NCBI GenBank assembly: GCA_009668015.1
Contig: WJYB01000001.1
Location: 496,001-560,000 of the forward strand
Length of the DNA stretch: 64,000 nt
Source: Enterobacteriaceae bacterium RIT714
GTDB taxonomy: Bacteria; Pseudomonadota; Gammaproteobacteria; Enterobacterales; Enterobacteriaceae
Direction of reading: 5' to 3'
Numbering within the stretch: the stretch's first letter is position 1; each line of letters begins with the position of its first letter. Shown piece after piece: positions 17,128-28,329 of this stretch. The position numbers and the translations under genes were made by a program. Under the pieces are notes generated by a model that had not been told where the DNA came from, made no database searches, and saw only the letters and a program-made list of their open reading frames with translations.

Positions 17128-18062
17128 TCAGTCTAATTGCCAGTAAAGGGGGGAACCGTAGACCTCGACAAAATAATCAATCACCGTTCGAACATTGAGC
17201 GGCGGATGGCGTGCGTTCGGGTAAATAGCCGCGATGTGCTGTGGCTCCGTTTTAATGGCAGAATCGTACTCCGCCATTAATCTGACTAAATCACCTTTCT
17301 TCAGGCTATCGCCAATCAACCAGTCCGGAAACAGCACCATTCCCATGCCGCCAAGTGCGCTGGTCAATAAAGATTCTGCGTTATTAGACGTCAGTAAGCC
17401 CGACACGGGATGATGAATCCAGCTCGCACCGGGTTTTCTGAATAACCACCGATTAGGACCGGACGAGCCTTTATAAACCAGGCACTTATGATGTGTCAGA
17501 TCGGCAGGCACGTGGGGTTCACCGTATTTTGCAATATACCCCGGAGACGCCGCCAGATAATAACGCTGCGACCCGAAGATACGCGCGTGAAATGAAGAAT
17601 CCGTCAGCGTACCAATCCTGAAGATAATATCCGCGGCATCCTTATGCGGGTCGATATAATCATCGGTCTGTGTCAGTTCAATCAGCAGTCGCGGGAAACG
17701 AACTGACAGCTCCGTCAGCCAGGGAGCAATGTGACGCTGACCAAAAAATACCGGGGCATTAATGCGGATAAGCCCTGCAGGCTCAAGGGATCGGTCCAGC
17801 ATTTCTTTGCGGGCTTCGCTGAGTTGCTCTGTCATCGTCCGGGCGTAATCAATGAATAACCGCCTTCTTCTGTCGGAATGACCGCCCGGGTATTTCGATA
17901 AAAAAGTTGCTGACCCAGCGTATCTTCCAGCTGGAGAATAACGCGCGAAATCATTGATGCTGAAACCCCTTCCCGCCTGGCTACGGCTGAAAAGCTCTGT
18001 TCATCAAAGACCGCGATAAAAAACGACAGTGCGCGAAAGTTTATGGCGCCGGGATCGTGCAT
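17128..18062 (-). pseudogene. LysR-family regulator interrupted by a one-base frameshift
   Basis: Two adjoining frames together make one LysR protein of about 310 aa. 18062-17832 encodes the winged-helix domain (FSAVARREGVSASMISRVIL) and ends abnormally after PTEEGG. 17835-17128 encodes the substrate-binding domain, starting at TEQLSEARKE. Shifting frame near 17860-17866 restores the family-typical run EEG-LFIDYARTMTEQL, so a single base (expected CCGG, found CGG) appears to be missing. It is divergent from the YdcZ pair, which it would be expected to regulate. Either a true inactivating mutation or a sequencing error. Confidence 0.85.
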
Positions 18063-18161
18063 TATCTCAATTCCTGCAAAGGTGTTTCATGGATTATACC
18101 GTTTTTCATCATTCATCGTTGCTATACGATGCTTCGCCTGAATCACTAAAGAGAGTGTTGT

Positions 18162-18596
18162 ATGCAGTTTTTATTGATATTGCTGGTGATTGCCGGCGGA
18201 ATGGGGTTGTCCGTTGAAGCCGGATTATTAGGGCCGTTAGGCAATGAAGTCGGCGGATTGTGGGCAACATTCAGCATTTTTGGCGTTGGCGCGGCGCTGA
18301 CATTTCTGCTGATGCTGTTCTTTAGCCCGCGAAACAGCCCTTCTTTCTTCACTCAGCCCTCATGGACGCTGCTCGGTGGGATCCTGGGGCCGATATATGT
18401 CGTTATCCTGACGATTGCCGTTCCGGTTATCGGTATTGCAATGACGATGATAGGCATTCTGGCTGGTCAGGTCTTTAAAAGCCTGGTGATCGATCACTAT
18501 GGCTTATTCGGTACATCTCATCGAAAAATTGACAGCAGACGTATTATCGCGCTGATTTTTATTGTAGCTGCCCTGATTCTCGTGGCAAAAGGCTAA
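18162..18596 (+). CDS. YdcZ/DUF606-type half-size transporter, first of a pair
   Basis: 144 aa with about five TM helices and the DUF606 repeats (GGMGLSVEAGLLGPLGNEVGG; GPIYVVILTIAVPVIGIAM). DUF606 proteins belong to the drug/metabolite transporter superfamily and are about half its size; tandem copies probably assemble as antiparallel heterodimers. Its partner starts 9 bases downstream. The substrate is unknown. Confidence 0.85.
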   Translation: MQFLLILLVIAGGMGLSVEAGLLGPLGNEVGGLWATFSIFGVGAALTFLLMLFFSPRNSPSFFTQPSWTLLGGILGPIYVVILTIAVPVIGIAMTMIGILAGQVFKSLVIDHYGLFGTSHRKIDSRRIIALIFIVAALILVAKG

Positions 18597-18605
18597 GGTA
18601 ACATG

Positions 18606-19097
18606 ATGAATATATTAATGATTATTCTGGCTATCATCGGTGGCGCAGTTCTCAGCATTCAGGCGGCAATAAATGGCAAGTTGGGCAGCCATGTGGGTGT
18701 GTTCCGCAGTGCGTTTCTGACTTTCTCGCTGGGCGCACTGGTCACGGCGCTGCTCATCTTTTTCTTCGAACCGAAACAGACCCTGACCTTGCTGGATGTG
18801 CCGAAATGGCAACTGCTTGGGGCACTTTGCGGAGTACCGTACATCGTCATTATGGTGATGGCCGTTCAGCGGATTGGGACCGCAGTGGCAACTGTGGCCG
18901 TCATTTTTGGTCAGCTGGCAATGAGTCTGCTCATTGATAATTTTGGCTGGTTAGGAAATGAAGCGATTCACTTTTCAGCGACGCGTCTCGGTGCGGTGGT
19001 TTGCCTGGGAATAGCGTTGATCTTTATTTATTCCAGCAGTTCATCCACGAGCACAGCTGATGGAAAAAGCACCCGTCGGGCATCCACGCGTCATTGA
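18606..19097 (+). CDS. YdcZ/DUF606-type half-size transporter, second of a pair
   Basis: 163 aa, five TM helices, the same DUF606 signature as its neighbour (GGAVLSIQAAINGKLGSHVG; GVPYIVIMVMAVQRIGTA) and a Ser/Thr-rich cytoplasmic-type tail. Its AAGG ribosome site overlaps the stop of the first gene. ATG 18606 fits the spacing better than ATG 18603. Probably co-transported partner of the preceding protein in one heterodimer. Confidence 0.85.
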   Translation: MNILMIILAIIGGAVLSIQAAINGKLGSHVGVFRSAFLTFSLGALVTALLIFFFEPKQTLTLLDVPKWQLLGALCGVPYIVIMVMAVQRIGTAVATVAVIFGQLAMSLLIDNFGWLGNEAIHFSATRLGAVVCLGIALIFIYSSSSSTSTADGKSTRRASTRH

Positions 19098-19157
19098 GCC
19101 AAAATAGTAAATATAACGTGATGATTTTCATCATATAACCTGAAAATGCATGCGCTA

Positions 19158-19204
19158 CGTGAATTCTGGTGTTTTTGCTGTACACCGGTAAGCCAGAATT
19201 CACG
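19158..19204. repeat. 12-bp inverted repeat in the YdcZ-VF530 gap
   Basis: CGTGAATTCTGG (19158-19169) and its exact complement (19193-19204) enclose a 23-base loop. It lacks a T-tract, so it may be a factor-binding palindrome or mRNA 3'-end hairpin for the YdcZ pair. Nothing else is evident in the 210-base gap. Confidence 0.5.
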
Positions 19205-19307
19205 CAGAGACCGTTTAAAATGCAGGGATAGTTTGCTGATAACCGGACTTTCTTGTAACCTTCCCCTGCACTCCTGACGACTCTATCAGAAACAACCGGA
19301 CTCCCTT

Positions 19308-19595
19308 ATGGCCGCTCATATTTCAAAAGATCCTTTGCATGGCGTAACCCTGGAAATGCAGGTCAATGCCCTCGTTGCTCATTACGGCTGGGTTAAACTG
19401 GGCAAATTGATCAACATTAACTGCTTTAAAAGCGACCCAAGCGTTAAATCGAGTCTGAAGTTTCTGCGTCGTACACCCTGGGCTCGCGCAGAAGTCGAAG
19501 CGCTGTATCTTGATTCGCTGGAAGAGGTGGCCGCTGAAGAACCGAACGATATCAATGATGACCCCTGGGCCAACAGTCGACTAAAGAAGAGCTAA
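19308..19595 (+). CDS. VF530 (DUF2132) family protein
   Basis: 95-aa soluble protein with the family signature [16 protein letters not shown] followed by GWVKLGKLI, and the conserved [13 protein letters not shown] segment. VF530-type proteins are small helical proteins reported to bind DNA; the function is not settled. It sits 5 bases ahead of digH and is probably co-transcribed with it. Confidence 0.85.
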   Translation: MAAHISKDPLHGVTLEMQVNALVAHYGWVKLGKLININCFKSDPSVKSSLKFLRRTPWARAEVEALYLDSLEEVAAEEPNDINDDPWANSRLKKS

Positions 19596-19600
19596 TCCCG

Positions 19601-20908
19601 ATGCTCACACACGTTAAACGTTCTGTCGCACTGATGACACTTGCGCTGTTACTGGCCAGCTGTGCCTCAAAACCCCCCGTCTCTTTAGTGACTCCTCTTC
19701 CCCCCGTATCCAGCCACCCTCTGCCGGGTAAGTCGCATAACAATCATGAAACGATGCGTGGAGTCTGGCTGGCAACTGTTTCTCGTCTCGACTGGCCACC
19801 CGTCTCTTCTGTCAATATCAGTAACCCGGCTACCCGCAACAGGGTGCAACAGAAAGCGCTGACCGATAAGCTCGATAAATTAAAAAGCCTGGGCATTAAT
19901 ACGGTGTTCTTCCAGATCAAGCCTGACGGAACGGCGCTGTGGCCATCAAAAATTTTACCGTGGTCAGATACGCTGACGGGTCATATTGGTCAGGATCCCG
20001 GGTACGATCCCCTGCTCTTTATGCTCGACGAAGCACACAAACGCGGGATGAGCGTTCACGCCTGGTTTAACCCTTACCGGGTGACCACCAATACCAAACC
20101 GGGAACGGTTTCGGAGCTGAATCGCACCATTTCACTGAATCCGGCGAGCGTATTTGTGTTACACCGCGACTGGATCCGCACCGCCAGCGATCGCTTTGTG
20201 CTCGACCCGGGTATCCCGGAAGCACGAGACTGGATCACCAGCATCGTGGCGGAAGTGGTCTCGCGTTATCCTGTCGACGGCGTGCAGTTTGATGACTATT
20301 TCTATGCCGAGTCCCCTGCCTCCACGCTGAATGACAGTCAGACTTTTCAAAAATACGGCCATGGATTTGCTTCAAAAGCGGACTGGCGTCGGCACAACAC
20401 GCAGCAGTTGATTGAACAAGTGTCTCGCACGATTAAGCAGCTAAATCCTGACGTGGAATTCGGCGTCAGCCCCGCTGGCGTATGGCGCAATCGCTCACAT
20501 GATCCGATGGGCTCGGACACATCTGGTGCAGCGGCCTACGACGAAGCATTTGCCGATACGCGTCTGTGGGTTAAACAAGGTCTGCTGGATTATATTGCAC
20601 CGCAGGTTTACTGGCCTTTCTCGCGTAAAGCGGCGCGCTATGACGTGCTGGCCAAATGGTGGGCGGATGTCGTCAAGCCTACCAACACCCGCCTTTATAT
20701 CGGCGTTGCTTTATATAAAGTGGGTGAATCCTCAAAAAATGAACCCGACTGGACGGTGAATGGCGGCGTGCCGGAACTGAAAAAACAGCTCGATTTGAAT
20801 GAGTCTTTACCGAACGTGAACGGCACAATCCTGTTCCGTGAGGACTATCTCAACCAGCCGCAGGCTCAGGAAGCGGTCAGCTATCTTAAAAATCGCTGGG
20901 GTTCGTAA
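19601..20908 (+). CDS. digH: Outer-membrane peptidoglycan glycosyl hydrolase lipoprotein DigH
   Basis: 435-aa lipoprotein with a lipobox (LLASC, lipidated Cys near residue 21) and a GH10-like (DUF187) TIM barrel starting at MRGVWLATVSRLDWP. Acidic catalytic candidates lie in VDGVQFDDYFY and in the barrel strands. E. coli YddW was renamed DigH after it was shown to cleave denuded peptidoglycan glycan strands during cell division. Length and sequence match it closely. Co-directional with the VF530 gene, convergent with dsbG. Confidence 0.93.
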   Translation: MLTHVKRSVALMTLALLLASCASKPPVSLVTPLPPVSSHPLPGKSHNNHETMRGVWLATVSRLDWPPVSSVNISNPATRNRVQQKALTDKLDKLKSLGINTVFFQIKPDGTALWPSKILPWSDTLTGHIGQDPGYDPLLFMLDEAHKRGMSVHAWFNPYRVTTNTKPGTVSELNRTISLNPASVFVLHRDWIRTASDRFVLDPGIPEARDWITSIVAEVVSRYPVDGVQFDDYFYAESPASTLNDSQTFQKYGHGFASKADWRRHNTQQLIEQVSRTIKQLNPDVEFGVSPAGVWRNRSHDPMGSDTSGAAAYDEAFADTRLWVKQGLLDYIAPQVYWPFSRKAARYDVLAKWWADVVKPTNTRLYIGVALYKVGESSKNEPDWTVNGGVPELKKQLDLNESLPNVNGTILFREDYLNQPQAQEAVSYLKNRWGS

Positions 20909-20913
20909 ACCCC
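20898..20913. terminator. Hairpin between digH and dsbG
   Basis: 6-bp stem GGGGTT/AACCCC with a CGTA loop spans the digH stop codon and ends 2 bases from the dsbG stop. On the minus strand a T-run follows a few bases on (CAGCGATTTTTAAG), so it could stop dsbG transcription. Confidence 0.5.
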
Positions 20914-20915
20914 GG

Positions 20916-21680
20916 CTATTCTGGTTTTGGGCCGAACATCTCCAGCAATTGCTGTTGATCGGGCATGCCGACAACCTGCTGCAGCTCATTCTTGTCATTC
21001 ATATAATAAATGGCCGGCGTGGCGTTAGCGCCTAAATCGTCCATTAATTTCTGATGTTGCTGGAGCAGATTGAACGTCTCCCGCGATCCGTTAGTCTTCA
21101 GTTCAGGCAACGTTTTGCCCCCAGAGAGTTCGTACTCTTTCCACGCCGTAACGGGATCGGCAGCGTTGAGGATCGCCGTTGCGTTCGGACCGCTTTTCGG
21201 GTTCAGAAAAGCAACCAGCAGCGTATTGAGCTGCACTTTGCCGGCTTTAACCCACGGCTGCGCTTCAGACCAGAATTTTTTACAATACGGGCAAAACGGA
21301 TCGGCAAAGACGAACACTTTTTTAGGCGCGGCATCAGCGCCCTCTTTTAATGCCTGTGCGTTATTCAGCGTTTGCCACATTTTACGCCCCATCGGGACAT
21401 AAATTTCTTTCTGGAAATACTCTTCGCTGATGTTTTTACCTTTATCATCATAAAGATACCCGGAAATGACATGCTTCCCGTCTGGCGTCAGAAACAGCGT
21501 TACGCCCATGTCCTGATATTGACCAATCCAGCTTTTCGCGCCCCCGGGCGCATCAATTTCGCGGATGTTTTCAATGCCCTGCTGTTCGCCAAAATGCTTC
21601 ACAACCGGTGGAACATCCCCGGCAGCAATAGCCAGTGCCGGGATTAAACCGGTTGCCATCAAAATAAGTGGATTGCGCAT
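20916..21680 (-). CDS. dsbG: Periplasmic disulfide isomerase/thiol-protection protein DsbG
   Basis: 254 aa with a signal peptide (about 1-20), an N-terminal dimerisation domain and a thioredoxin domain with active site ADPFCPYCKKFW (Cys130, Cys133) and the cis-Pro TPAIYY. These are DsbG traits; E. coli DsbG reduces sulfenylated cysteines of periplasmic proteins such as the L,D-transpeptidases. It is kept reduced by DsbD, which also feeds CcmG. Confidence 0.94.
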   Translation of the reverse strand: MRNPLILMATGLIPALAIAAGDVPPVVKHFGEQQGIENIREIDAPGGAKSWIGQYQDMGVTLFLTPDGKHVISGYLYDDKGKNISEEYFQKEIYVPMGRKMWQTLNNAQALKEGADAAPKKVFVFADPFCPYCKKFWSEAQPWVKAGKVQLNTLLVAFLNPKSGPNATAILNAADPVTAWKEYELSGGKTLPELKTNGSRETFNLLQQHQKLMDDLGANATPAIYYMNDKNELQQVVGMPDQQQLLEMFGPKPE

Positions 21681-21746
21681 AACATACCTGAATGAATGGA
21701 GTTTCAGAGGCCGACAAAGGTGAAGAGCGTCAACGTGGAAACAGAT

Positions 21747-22763
21747 CTACCTGACTGTTTTATAGCGTCGCTGCAGCGTTGCTGCCAGCTTGCGTTGCAA
21801 CGGTTCCGGGGTTTCCCCCTCAATCAGCTTGCCAATTAAATCGAAGCAATGCCATGCCAGCTGTCGATTGTCCTGGCGTACCGTATCAATCGGAATTGTC
21901 AATGAATCATACAGGTAGTGATCGTCGAAACTTGCCAGACGCATTTCGCTCTGTAGCAGATGATGCTGCCCCATGTAGCGTAATACCCCTTCCAGCAAAC
22001 CGCACGCGGCGGTGAAAATGGCTTTTGGCGGACGACCTAATCGCGCACAAAGCTCAGCAAACATTTCGTAGCCTGAGCTTGGGTGATAATTACCGTGAAT
22101 GATCCATTCCGGGCGCAACGCTACGCCGGCGTTAGCCAGGCCTTGTTTAAAGCCTTCCAGGCGATCGCGCGTCGGTGAAAGCCTCGGTTGACCACCGAGA
22201 AAATAGATTTCGTCCGGATGCTGGCGGGCAATATCGGCTACCAGTTCAGCCGTGGGCGTAATGGAATCGGTGATAACCAGCGGCAAAGAACTGTCATTCA
22301 TATGGCGGTCGAAGAGTACGACCGGCAGCTGTTCGCTCAATTTTTGATAATCCGCGTCGTTTAACAGACTTGAAGCCACGATCAGGCCATCCACCTGACG
22401 CGAAACCATATTGTTCACCACGACCGTTTCCTGGCCCGGGTTTTCGTCCGTACAGGAGATCAACAGCTGCACACCCGCTTCACGACACAGGGTTTCCAGT
22501 TCATGAGAAAACACCGCAAAGCCGTAGTTGGTAATTTCGGGTACCACCAGTCCGATGGTATGGCTGCGATTATCACGCAATGAACGCGCATGAATGCTCG
22601 GCTGATAATGGTGCTGTTTGGCGATCGCCATCACTCGTTCACGGGTCTCTTCCGCCACGCGCAACTCTTTGCTACGGCCATTCAATACCAGACTGGCGGT
22701 GGCTTTTGAGACCCCCGCCAGCTCAGCGATGTCTTTTATGGTGACGCGTTTTGTTTTTCTCAC
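21747..22763 (-). CDS. scrR: Sucrose operon repressor ScrR (LacI family)
   Basis: 338 aa: LacI-type helix-turn-helix ([22 protein letters not shown], about residues 8-29) and a periplasmic-binding-protein-like sensor domain. ScrR is released from DNA by fructose or fructose-1-phosphate produced from sucrose. Last gene of scrYABR, 28 bases after scrB. Its expected operators are present upstream of scrY and scrK. Confidence 0.94.
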   Translation of the reverse strand: MRKTKRVTIKDIAELAGVSKATASLVLNGRSKELRVAEETRERVMAIAKQHHYQPSIHARSLRDNRSHTIGLVVPEITNYGFAVFSHELETLCREAGVQLLISCTDENPGQETVVVNNMVSRQVDGLIVASSLLNDADYQKLSEQLPVVLFDRHMNDSSLPLVITDSITPTAELVADIARQHPDEIYFLGGQPRLSPTRDRLEGFKQGLANAGVALRPEWIIHGNYHPSSGYEMFAELCARLGRPPKAIFTAACGLLEGVLRYMGQHHLLQSEMRLASFDDHYLYDSLTIPIDTVRQDNRQLAWHCFDLIGKLIEGETPEPLQRKLAATLQRRYKTVR

Positions 22764-22791
22764 AACGACTTAGATCCGGCTACCAAAACCC

Positions 22792-24201
22792 TCATTCTAT
22801 CATGCAGGCGCGAAGCGACCAGTAGCGTAATGTGATGACGGACGCACCTTCGAAGCGAATCTGCGCCGGATGCTGCGGAAAATAGCGGCTGCTCATTACC
22901 CCTTCGCCGTCATTGATGAAAATTTCAACGCTTGAGCAATCGCACAGAACGCGCAGCGACGTCACGTTACCGAGCCAGTAGCGCACCAGCATCTCATCGT
23001 TTTTCAGGCTTTGCCGTTGCAGGCGGATCCCCTGCTCATCCACGCTCAGCCAGAGCGTATCAGCAAAGTTCACCTCCAGCGGCCCGTCCGGCATCAGGAT
23101 AAATTCCACACGTCCGGCATCCATGCATGGCGCATCGCTGGCATGACCTTGCCATTGGTGCTCTTCTTCACGCAGTGCGGTCAGTTCGCGGATCGGCTGT
23201 TGATAGAGTTTGCCCTCGCGGAACTGTAGCTCGCGCGGACAGGTCATCTGATGGATCCAGCCGTATTTTCGCGTGGGTTGCAGCATCTCTTCACCATCAG
23301 GCACGCCCATCCAGCCGATCAATATCCGGCGACCGTCAGCAGAAAGCGTGGTTTGCGGAGCATAAAACTCAAAGCCGGCATCCAGCTCATGTAATGGACC
23401 GTGATTAAATGTGGTGCTCTCGAGGGCAACATCACCGCTCATCCAGGCGCAGGGATAGTGATTAAGATAGCGATGCGGTTCCCGCGCCAGGCCCTGCGGG
23501 CAGCAGATCAATACATGCGTGCCATCCAGTTCGAACAGATCCGGACACTCCCACATGTAGCCTGCGTCCTGAAGTCCGTTCACGCCGTGCCCGGCGATTT
23601 CGCCGCATGCGTGCCAGCACTGCAAGTCAGCCGATTTAAACAGCAACACCTTGCCACGCTGTTGTTGATCCTGTGCCCCCAGCACCATGTACCAGATTCC
23701 GTTTTGCTGCCACACTTTGGGGTCACGCACGTGTCCGGTATAGCCTGACGGGAGCGGTAATACCGGGCCCAGTTTATCAAATCCCCCGGCCGCATTTTGC
23801 ACCGCCAGACACTGCCACGCGGTACGGCTACCGTCATCGAATTTCACATTGCCGGTGTAGCAAAGTGTCAGCTCACCCTTGTTGTCCACCGCGCTACCGG
23901 AATAGCACCCGTTACGGTCATACTCCTCGTCGGGCATCAGCGCCATGGGCTCATGCTGCCAGTGCACCAAATCAGCGGAACTCCAGTGGCCCCAGCATTT
24001 ATATCGATGATCGCAATCCAGAGGATTCCACTGATAAAACAAATGGTAACGTCCGGCATACCAGATAAAACCATTAGGATCGTTCATCAGCCCGGTGACG
24101 GGAGCAGGATGCCACTGCGGATAGTGGCTGTCCTGCCGCGCACGCGGCTGCCCTTTCATGACGGCCTGCAACACGGCAGGCCAGCGGGAAGGAAGCGTCA
24201 T
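22792..24201 (-). CDS. scrB: Sucrose-6-phosphate hydrolase ScrB (GH32)
   Basis: 469-aa cytosolic invertase that splits sucrose-6-phosphate into glucose-6-phosphate and fructose. GH32 hallmarks are present: the nucleophile motif LMNDPNGF, the RDPKVW transition-state Asp motif and the acid/base motif ECPDLF. The C-terminal beta-sandwich ends at about 469. Its ATG shares one base with the scrA stop (TAATG), implying coupled translation. Confidence 0.95.
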   Translation of the reverse strand: MTLPSRWPAVLQAVMKGQPRARQDSHYPQWHPAPVTGLMNDPNGFIWYAGRYHLFYQWNPLDCDHRYKCWGHWSSADLVHWQHEPMALMPDEEYDRNGCYSGSAVDNKGELTLCYTGNVKFDDGSRTAWQCLAVQNAAGGFDKLGPVLPLPSGYTGHVRDPKVWQQNGIWYMVLGAQDQQQRGKVLLFKSADLQCWHACGEIAGHGVNGLQDAGYMWECPDLFELDGTHVLICCPQGLAREPHRYLNHYPCAWMSGDVALESTTFNHGPLHELDAGFEFYAPQTTLSADGRRILIGWMGVPDGEEMLQPTRKYGWIHQMTCPRELQFREGKLYQQPIRELTALREEEHQWQGHASDAPCMDAGRVEFILMPDGPLEVNFADTLWLSVDEQGIRLQRQSLKNDEMLVRYWLGNVTSLRVLCDCSSVEIFINDGEGVMSSRYFPQHPAQIRFEGASVITLRYWSLRACMIE

Positions 24202-25571
24202 TATTCAGAGTCCGTTTTGTATTTCAGCAGTAAAGAGACCGTAAAGGCGACCGCGAAGGCGATAACCATACCAATGATATAGTTGAGCAGTGAAGAGGCC
24301 TGCACGATCGCCATTCCCGGAATTGCCGTTAACCCGACCGCCGTCATATAGACATGGACCGATACCACCCATGCCCCGCCCGCAGCGCCACCGATGAGCG
24401 CCGCAATAAACGGCTTCACAAAGCGCAGGTTAATACCAAAAATAGCCGCTTCAGTGATCCCAAGCATGGCCGAAAAAGCAGACGGTAAGGTGATCGCTTT
24501 AATTTTGGCATCGTTGGTTTTGAACCAGACCGCCAGACAAGCCCCACCCTGCGCGACGTTTGCCATCGCCCAAATCGGCAGCAAGAAGTTAACGCCAATT
24601 GAAGGATTACCTAACAGCCCTGCTTCAATGGCATGGAAGCTATGGTGAATGCCGGTAATCACAATCACCGAATAGAGCCCACCAAACAGCAATCCTGCCA
24701 GCCAACCGGCGTGCTCAATCAATGTGCTCAACACAAACGAAATACCATCGCCCAGCGCGCGTCCAGCCGGACCGATAATCAGTAAGGCAATGAAGCCAGA
24801 GATAATAACGGTCAGGAATGGCGTTAAAATCAAATCCAGCGCATCCGGAATGACGCGGCGAAGCTGTTTCTCCACCAGACTCATAAACCACACCGCCAGC
24901 AGCACAGGGAAAACCGTCCCCTGATAGCCAATCATCGCAATCTCAAAGCCGAAAAAGTCCATGGTATGGAAGCCCGACGCCACGCCCCAGGCGTTGGTCA
25001 GCGCCGGATGAGTCAGAATTCCGCCGAGCGTCGCCCCCAGATAGGGATTACCGCCAAATTCACGGGCAGCGGTAAAACCAATCAGGATCGGCAGAATAAT
25101 AAACGCCGCCGAACTACACATATCGAGCATGATATAGAGCGCGTTATCCGCATTCACCCAACCATAGGTTTTTATCATCCCGAGCAGACCCATCAGCAGG
25201 CCAGACGCCACAATGGCAGGGATGATGGGGACAAAGATATTCGACAGCAGTCGGGCAATGCGCTGGAACGGGTTTAACTTACGCGCGGCAATGTCAGCGG
25301 CCTCGGATTTGCTGGATTCACCGAGACCGGTGGCCTGGATAAACGCCGCATACACTTTATTGACCACGCCGGTGCCGAAAATCACCTGCATCTGTCCTGC
25401 GTTATGAAAACAGCCTTTCACCCCGTCGACCTGACCGATCGCCTGCCGATCGGCCAACGTGTCATCAACCAATACCAGACGCAAACGCGTCGCGCAATGT
25501 GCCGCACTGGCGATGTTCTCTTTGCCGCCGAGCAGCGGAATAAGCGCGCGGGCGATATTATCAAAATCCAT
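24201..25571 (-). CDS. scrA: PTS sucrose-specific EIIBC component ScrA
   Basis: 456-aa inner-membrane sucrose phosphotransferase. The N-terminal EIIB domain has the phospho-Cys in AAHCATRLR (Cys26), followed by a ten-TM EIIC domain with the GITEAAIFG motif. No EIIA domain is present, so it depends on the glucose EIIA (Crr), as known for enterobacterial ScrA. ATG 25571 preceded by GAGGTG is preferred to GTG 25577. Confidence 0.95.
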   Translation of the reverse strand: MDFDNIARALIPLLGGKENIASAAHCATRLRLVLVDDTLADRQAIGQVDGVKGCFHNAGQMQVIFGTGVVNKVYAAFIQATGLGESSKSEAADIAARKLNPFQRIARLLSNIFVPIIPAIVASGLLMGLLGMIKTYGWVNADNALYIMLDMCSSAAFIILPILIGFTAAREFGGNPYLGATLGGILTHPALTNAWGVASGFHTMDFFGFEIAMIGYQGTVFPVLLAVWFMSLVEKQLRRVIPDALDLILTPFLTVIISGFIALLIIGPAGRALGDGISFVLSTLIEHAGWLAGLLFGGLYSVIVITGIHHSFHAIEAGLLGNPSIGVNFLLPIWAMANVAQGGACLAVWFKTNDAKIKAITLPSAFSAMLGITEAAIFGINLRFVKPFIAALIGGAAGGAWVVSVHVYMTAVGLTAIPGMAIVQASSLLNYIIGMVIAFAVAFTVSLLLKYKTDSE

Positions 25572-25638
25572 AGACACCTCTGACTGAACTCATTTTTATG
25601 ATGTAAGTGACGCTCCCGCAGCGCGAGAGCGTGAAGGG

Positions 25639-27168
<1,530 letters not shown>

Positions 27169-27199
27169 CTAAAAGAGGTTATTGATAGTTGCTAAATTG

Positions 27200-27213
27200 C
27201 TAAACCGGTTTAG
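27200..27213. promoter_or_regulatory. ScrR operator upstream of scrY (proximal)
   Basis: Perfect palindrome CTAAACCGGTTTAG, the ScrR/FruR-type half-site pair, 44 bases upstream of the scrY start. A second copy with one mismatch follows 60 bases away, so looping or cooperative binding is possible. Confidence 0.85.
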
Positions 27214-27259
27214 GTTGTTGATACTAAACCTGCCGATTTTGGATCAGCAATGTTTTTTG

Positions 27260-27273
27260 CTAAACCGATTTAG
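27260..27273. promoter_or_regulatory. ScrR operator upstream of scrY (distal)
   Basis: CTAAACCGATTTAG, one base off the perfect palindrome. The stretch 27278-27293 next to it (TGTGA then CGACA after 6 bases) is a weak CRP-like site, consistent with catabolite control of scr operons, though the right half is poor. Confidence 0.8.
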
Positions 27274-27344
27274 TAAATGTGACCAGGGCGACAATTCAGA
27301 CCGCGATGCTGCGGTCTGAGGCAGGAACAACGATGAGGGGAAAA

Positions 27345-28238
27345 TTAGACTTCGTGGTGATAAGGCAGCGCGGTCATCGCACCTTTAGAGGTGGTGGCAA
27401 GCGCACCACAGCGCTGCGCGAGCGCAATCGTCGCGGATAAATCAGCCGTACCGCTGGCAAGCCCAAACAGCAGTCCGGCGACAAAGGCATCTCCGGCACC
27501 GGTGGTATCCACGCTCTCCACGGGGCTTCCCGGATAAGTGGTGAGCTGCCCGTCATGCCAGGCTACAACACCCTTTTTGCCCATCGTCACCATCACTAAA
27601 GGTGACTGGCACTGGCTGACCACCAGCGCCAGCGCGGGCTCCAGTTCGTCAATGCCGCTTAAAAAGGCCAACTCCTCAAGGGACAGTTTCACCACGTCTG
27701 CCATACGCATCGCCTGTATCAGACAATCCCGTAATTCAGCGTCATCCTGCCACAAATCGGGGCGGATATTGGGATCGAAACTGACGAATCCCCCCGCCTG
27801 TTTAATGGCATTCATCGCCTGAAATGTCGTTGAACGACTGGGTTCGGCGCTGAGTGCAATGGAGCACGCATGAAGCCACTCACCCTCCTGAAAACCCGGC
27901 AGATCGCTCGGCGTCAGAAACAGGTCCGCGCTCGGTCGAACCATAAAAGTGAAAGAACGCTCTCCCTGCGCATCCAAATCCACAACCACCGTCGAAGTGC
28001 GATGCCGCGGATCGAGATGCATATAATGGGTATCCACGTTCTGTGTAAATAACGTGTGGCGCAGATAGCGACCAAAGGGATCGTCACCGACTCTGCCAAT
28101 AAACCCGCTTTTACCCCCGAGCCGCGCAACGCCTACCGCCACATTGGCTGGCGCCCCTCCCGGACATTGCAATAATCGCCCCTCTCCGTCAGGCAGAAGA
28201 TCGACCACGGCATCGCCAAGCATCCATATCTTTTTCAT
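27345..28238 (-). CDS. scrK: Fructokinase ScrK (PfkB family)
   Basis: 297-aa PfkB sugar kinase that phosphorylates the fructose released by ScrB to fructose-6-phosphate. It has the N-terminal GDAVVDLLP, the GG(A)PANVAVG substrate motif and the C-terminal DTTGAGDAFVAG with the catalytic Asp. ATG 28238 (GAGG upstream) is preferred to GTG 28244. It precedes scrY by 188 bases and has its own operator, so it can be transcribed separately or read through into scrYABR. Confidence 0.94.
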   Translation of the reverse strand: MKKIWMLGDAVVDLLPDGEGRLLQCPGGAPANVAVGVARLGGKSGFIGRVGDDPFGRYLRHTLFTQNVDTHYMHLDPRHRTSTVVVDLDAQGERSFTFMVRPSADLFLTPSDLPGFQEGEWLHACSIALSAEPSRSTTFQAMNAIKQAGGFVSFDPNIRPDLWQDDAELRDCLIQAMRMADVVKLSLEELAFLSGIDELEPALALVVSQCQSPLVMVTMGKKGVVAWHDGQLTTYPGSPVESVDTTGAGDAFVAGLLFGLASGTADLSATIALAQRCGALATTSKGAMTALPYHHEV

Positions 28239-28261
28239 GCTCACCTCAAGCTAAACATTAA

Positions 28262-28275
28262 TTAAACCGGTTTAG
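28262..28275. promoter_or_regulatory. ScrR operator upstream of scrK
   Basis: TTAAACCGGTTTAG, with the same perfect 12-base core as the scrY proximal operator, 24 bases upstream of the scrK start. This places scrK under the same repressor. Confidence 0.85.
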
Positions 28276-28329
28276 CTATTTAAACACATCCGAGCTGAAC
28301 GGGAAATACAGACAGAACAATGCGGTAGT

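Noticed and set aside
17832-18062. Separate small HTH protein gene
   Set aside because: Its abrupt end and the in-phase continuation of the LysR sequence one base away show a frameshifted LysR gene instead.
27278-27293. CRP site upstream of scrY
   Set aside because: TGTGA is good but the second half (CGACA) is poor; mentioned only as a weak possibility.
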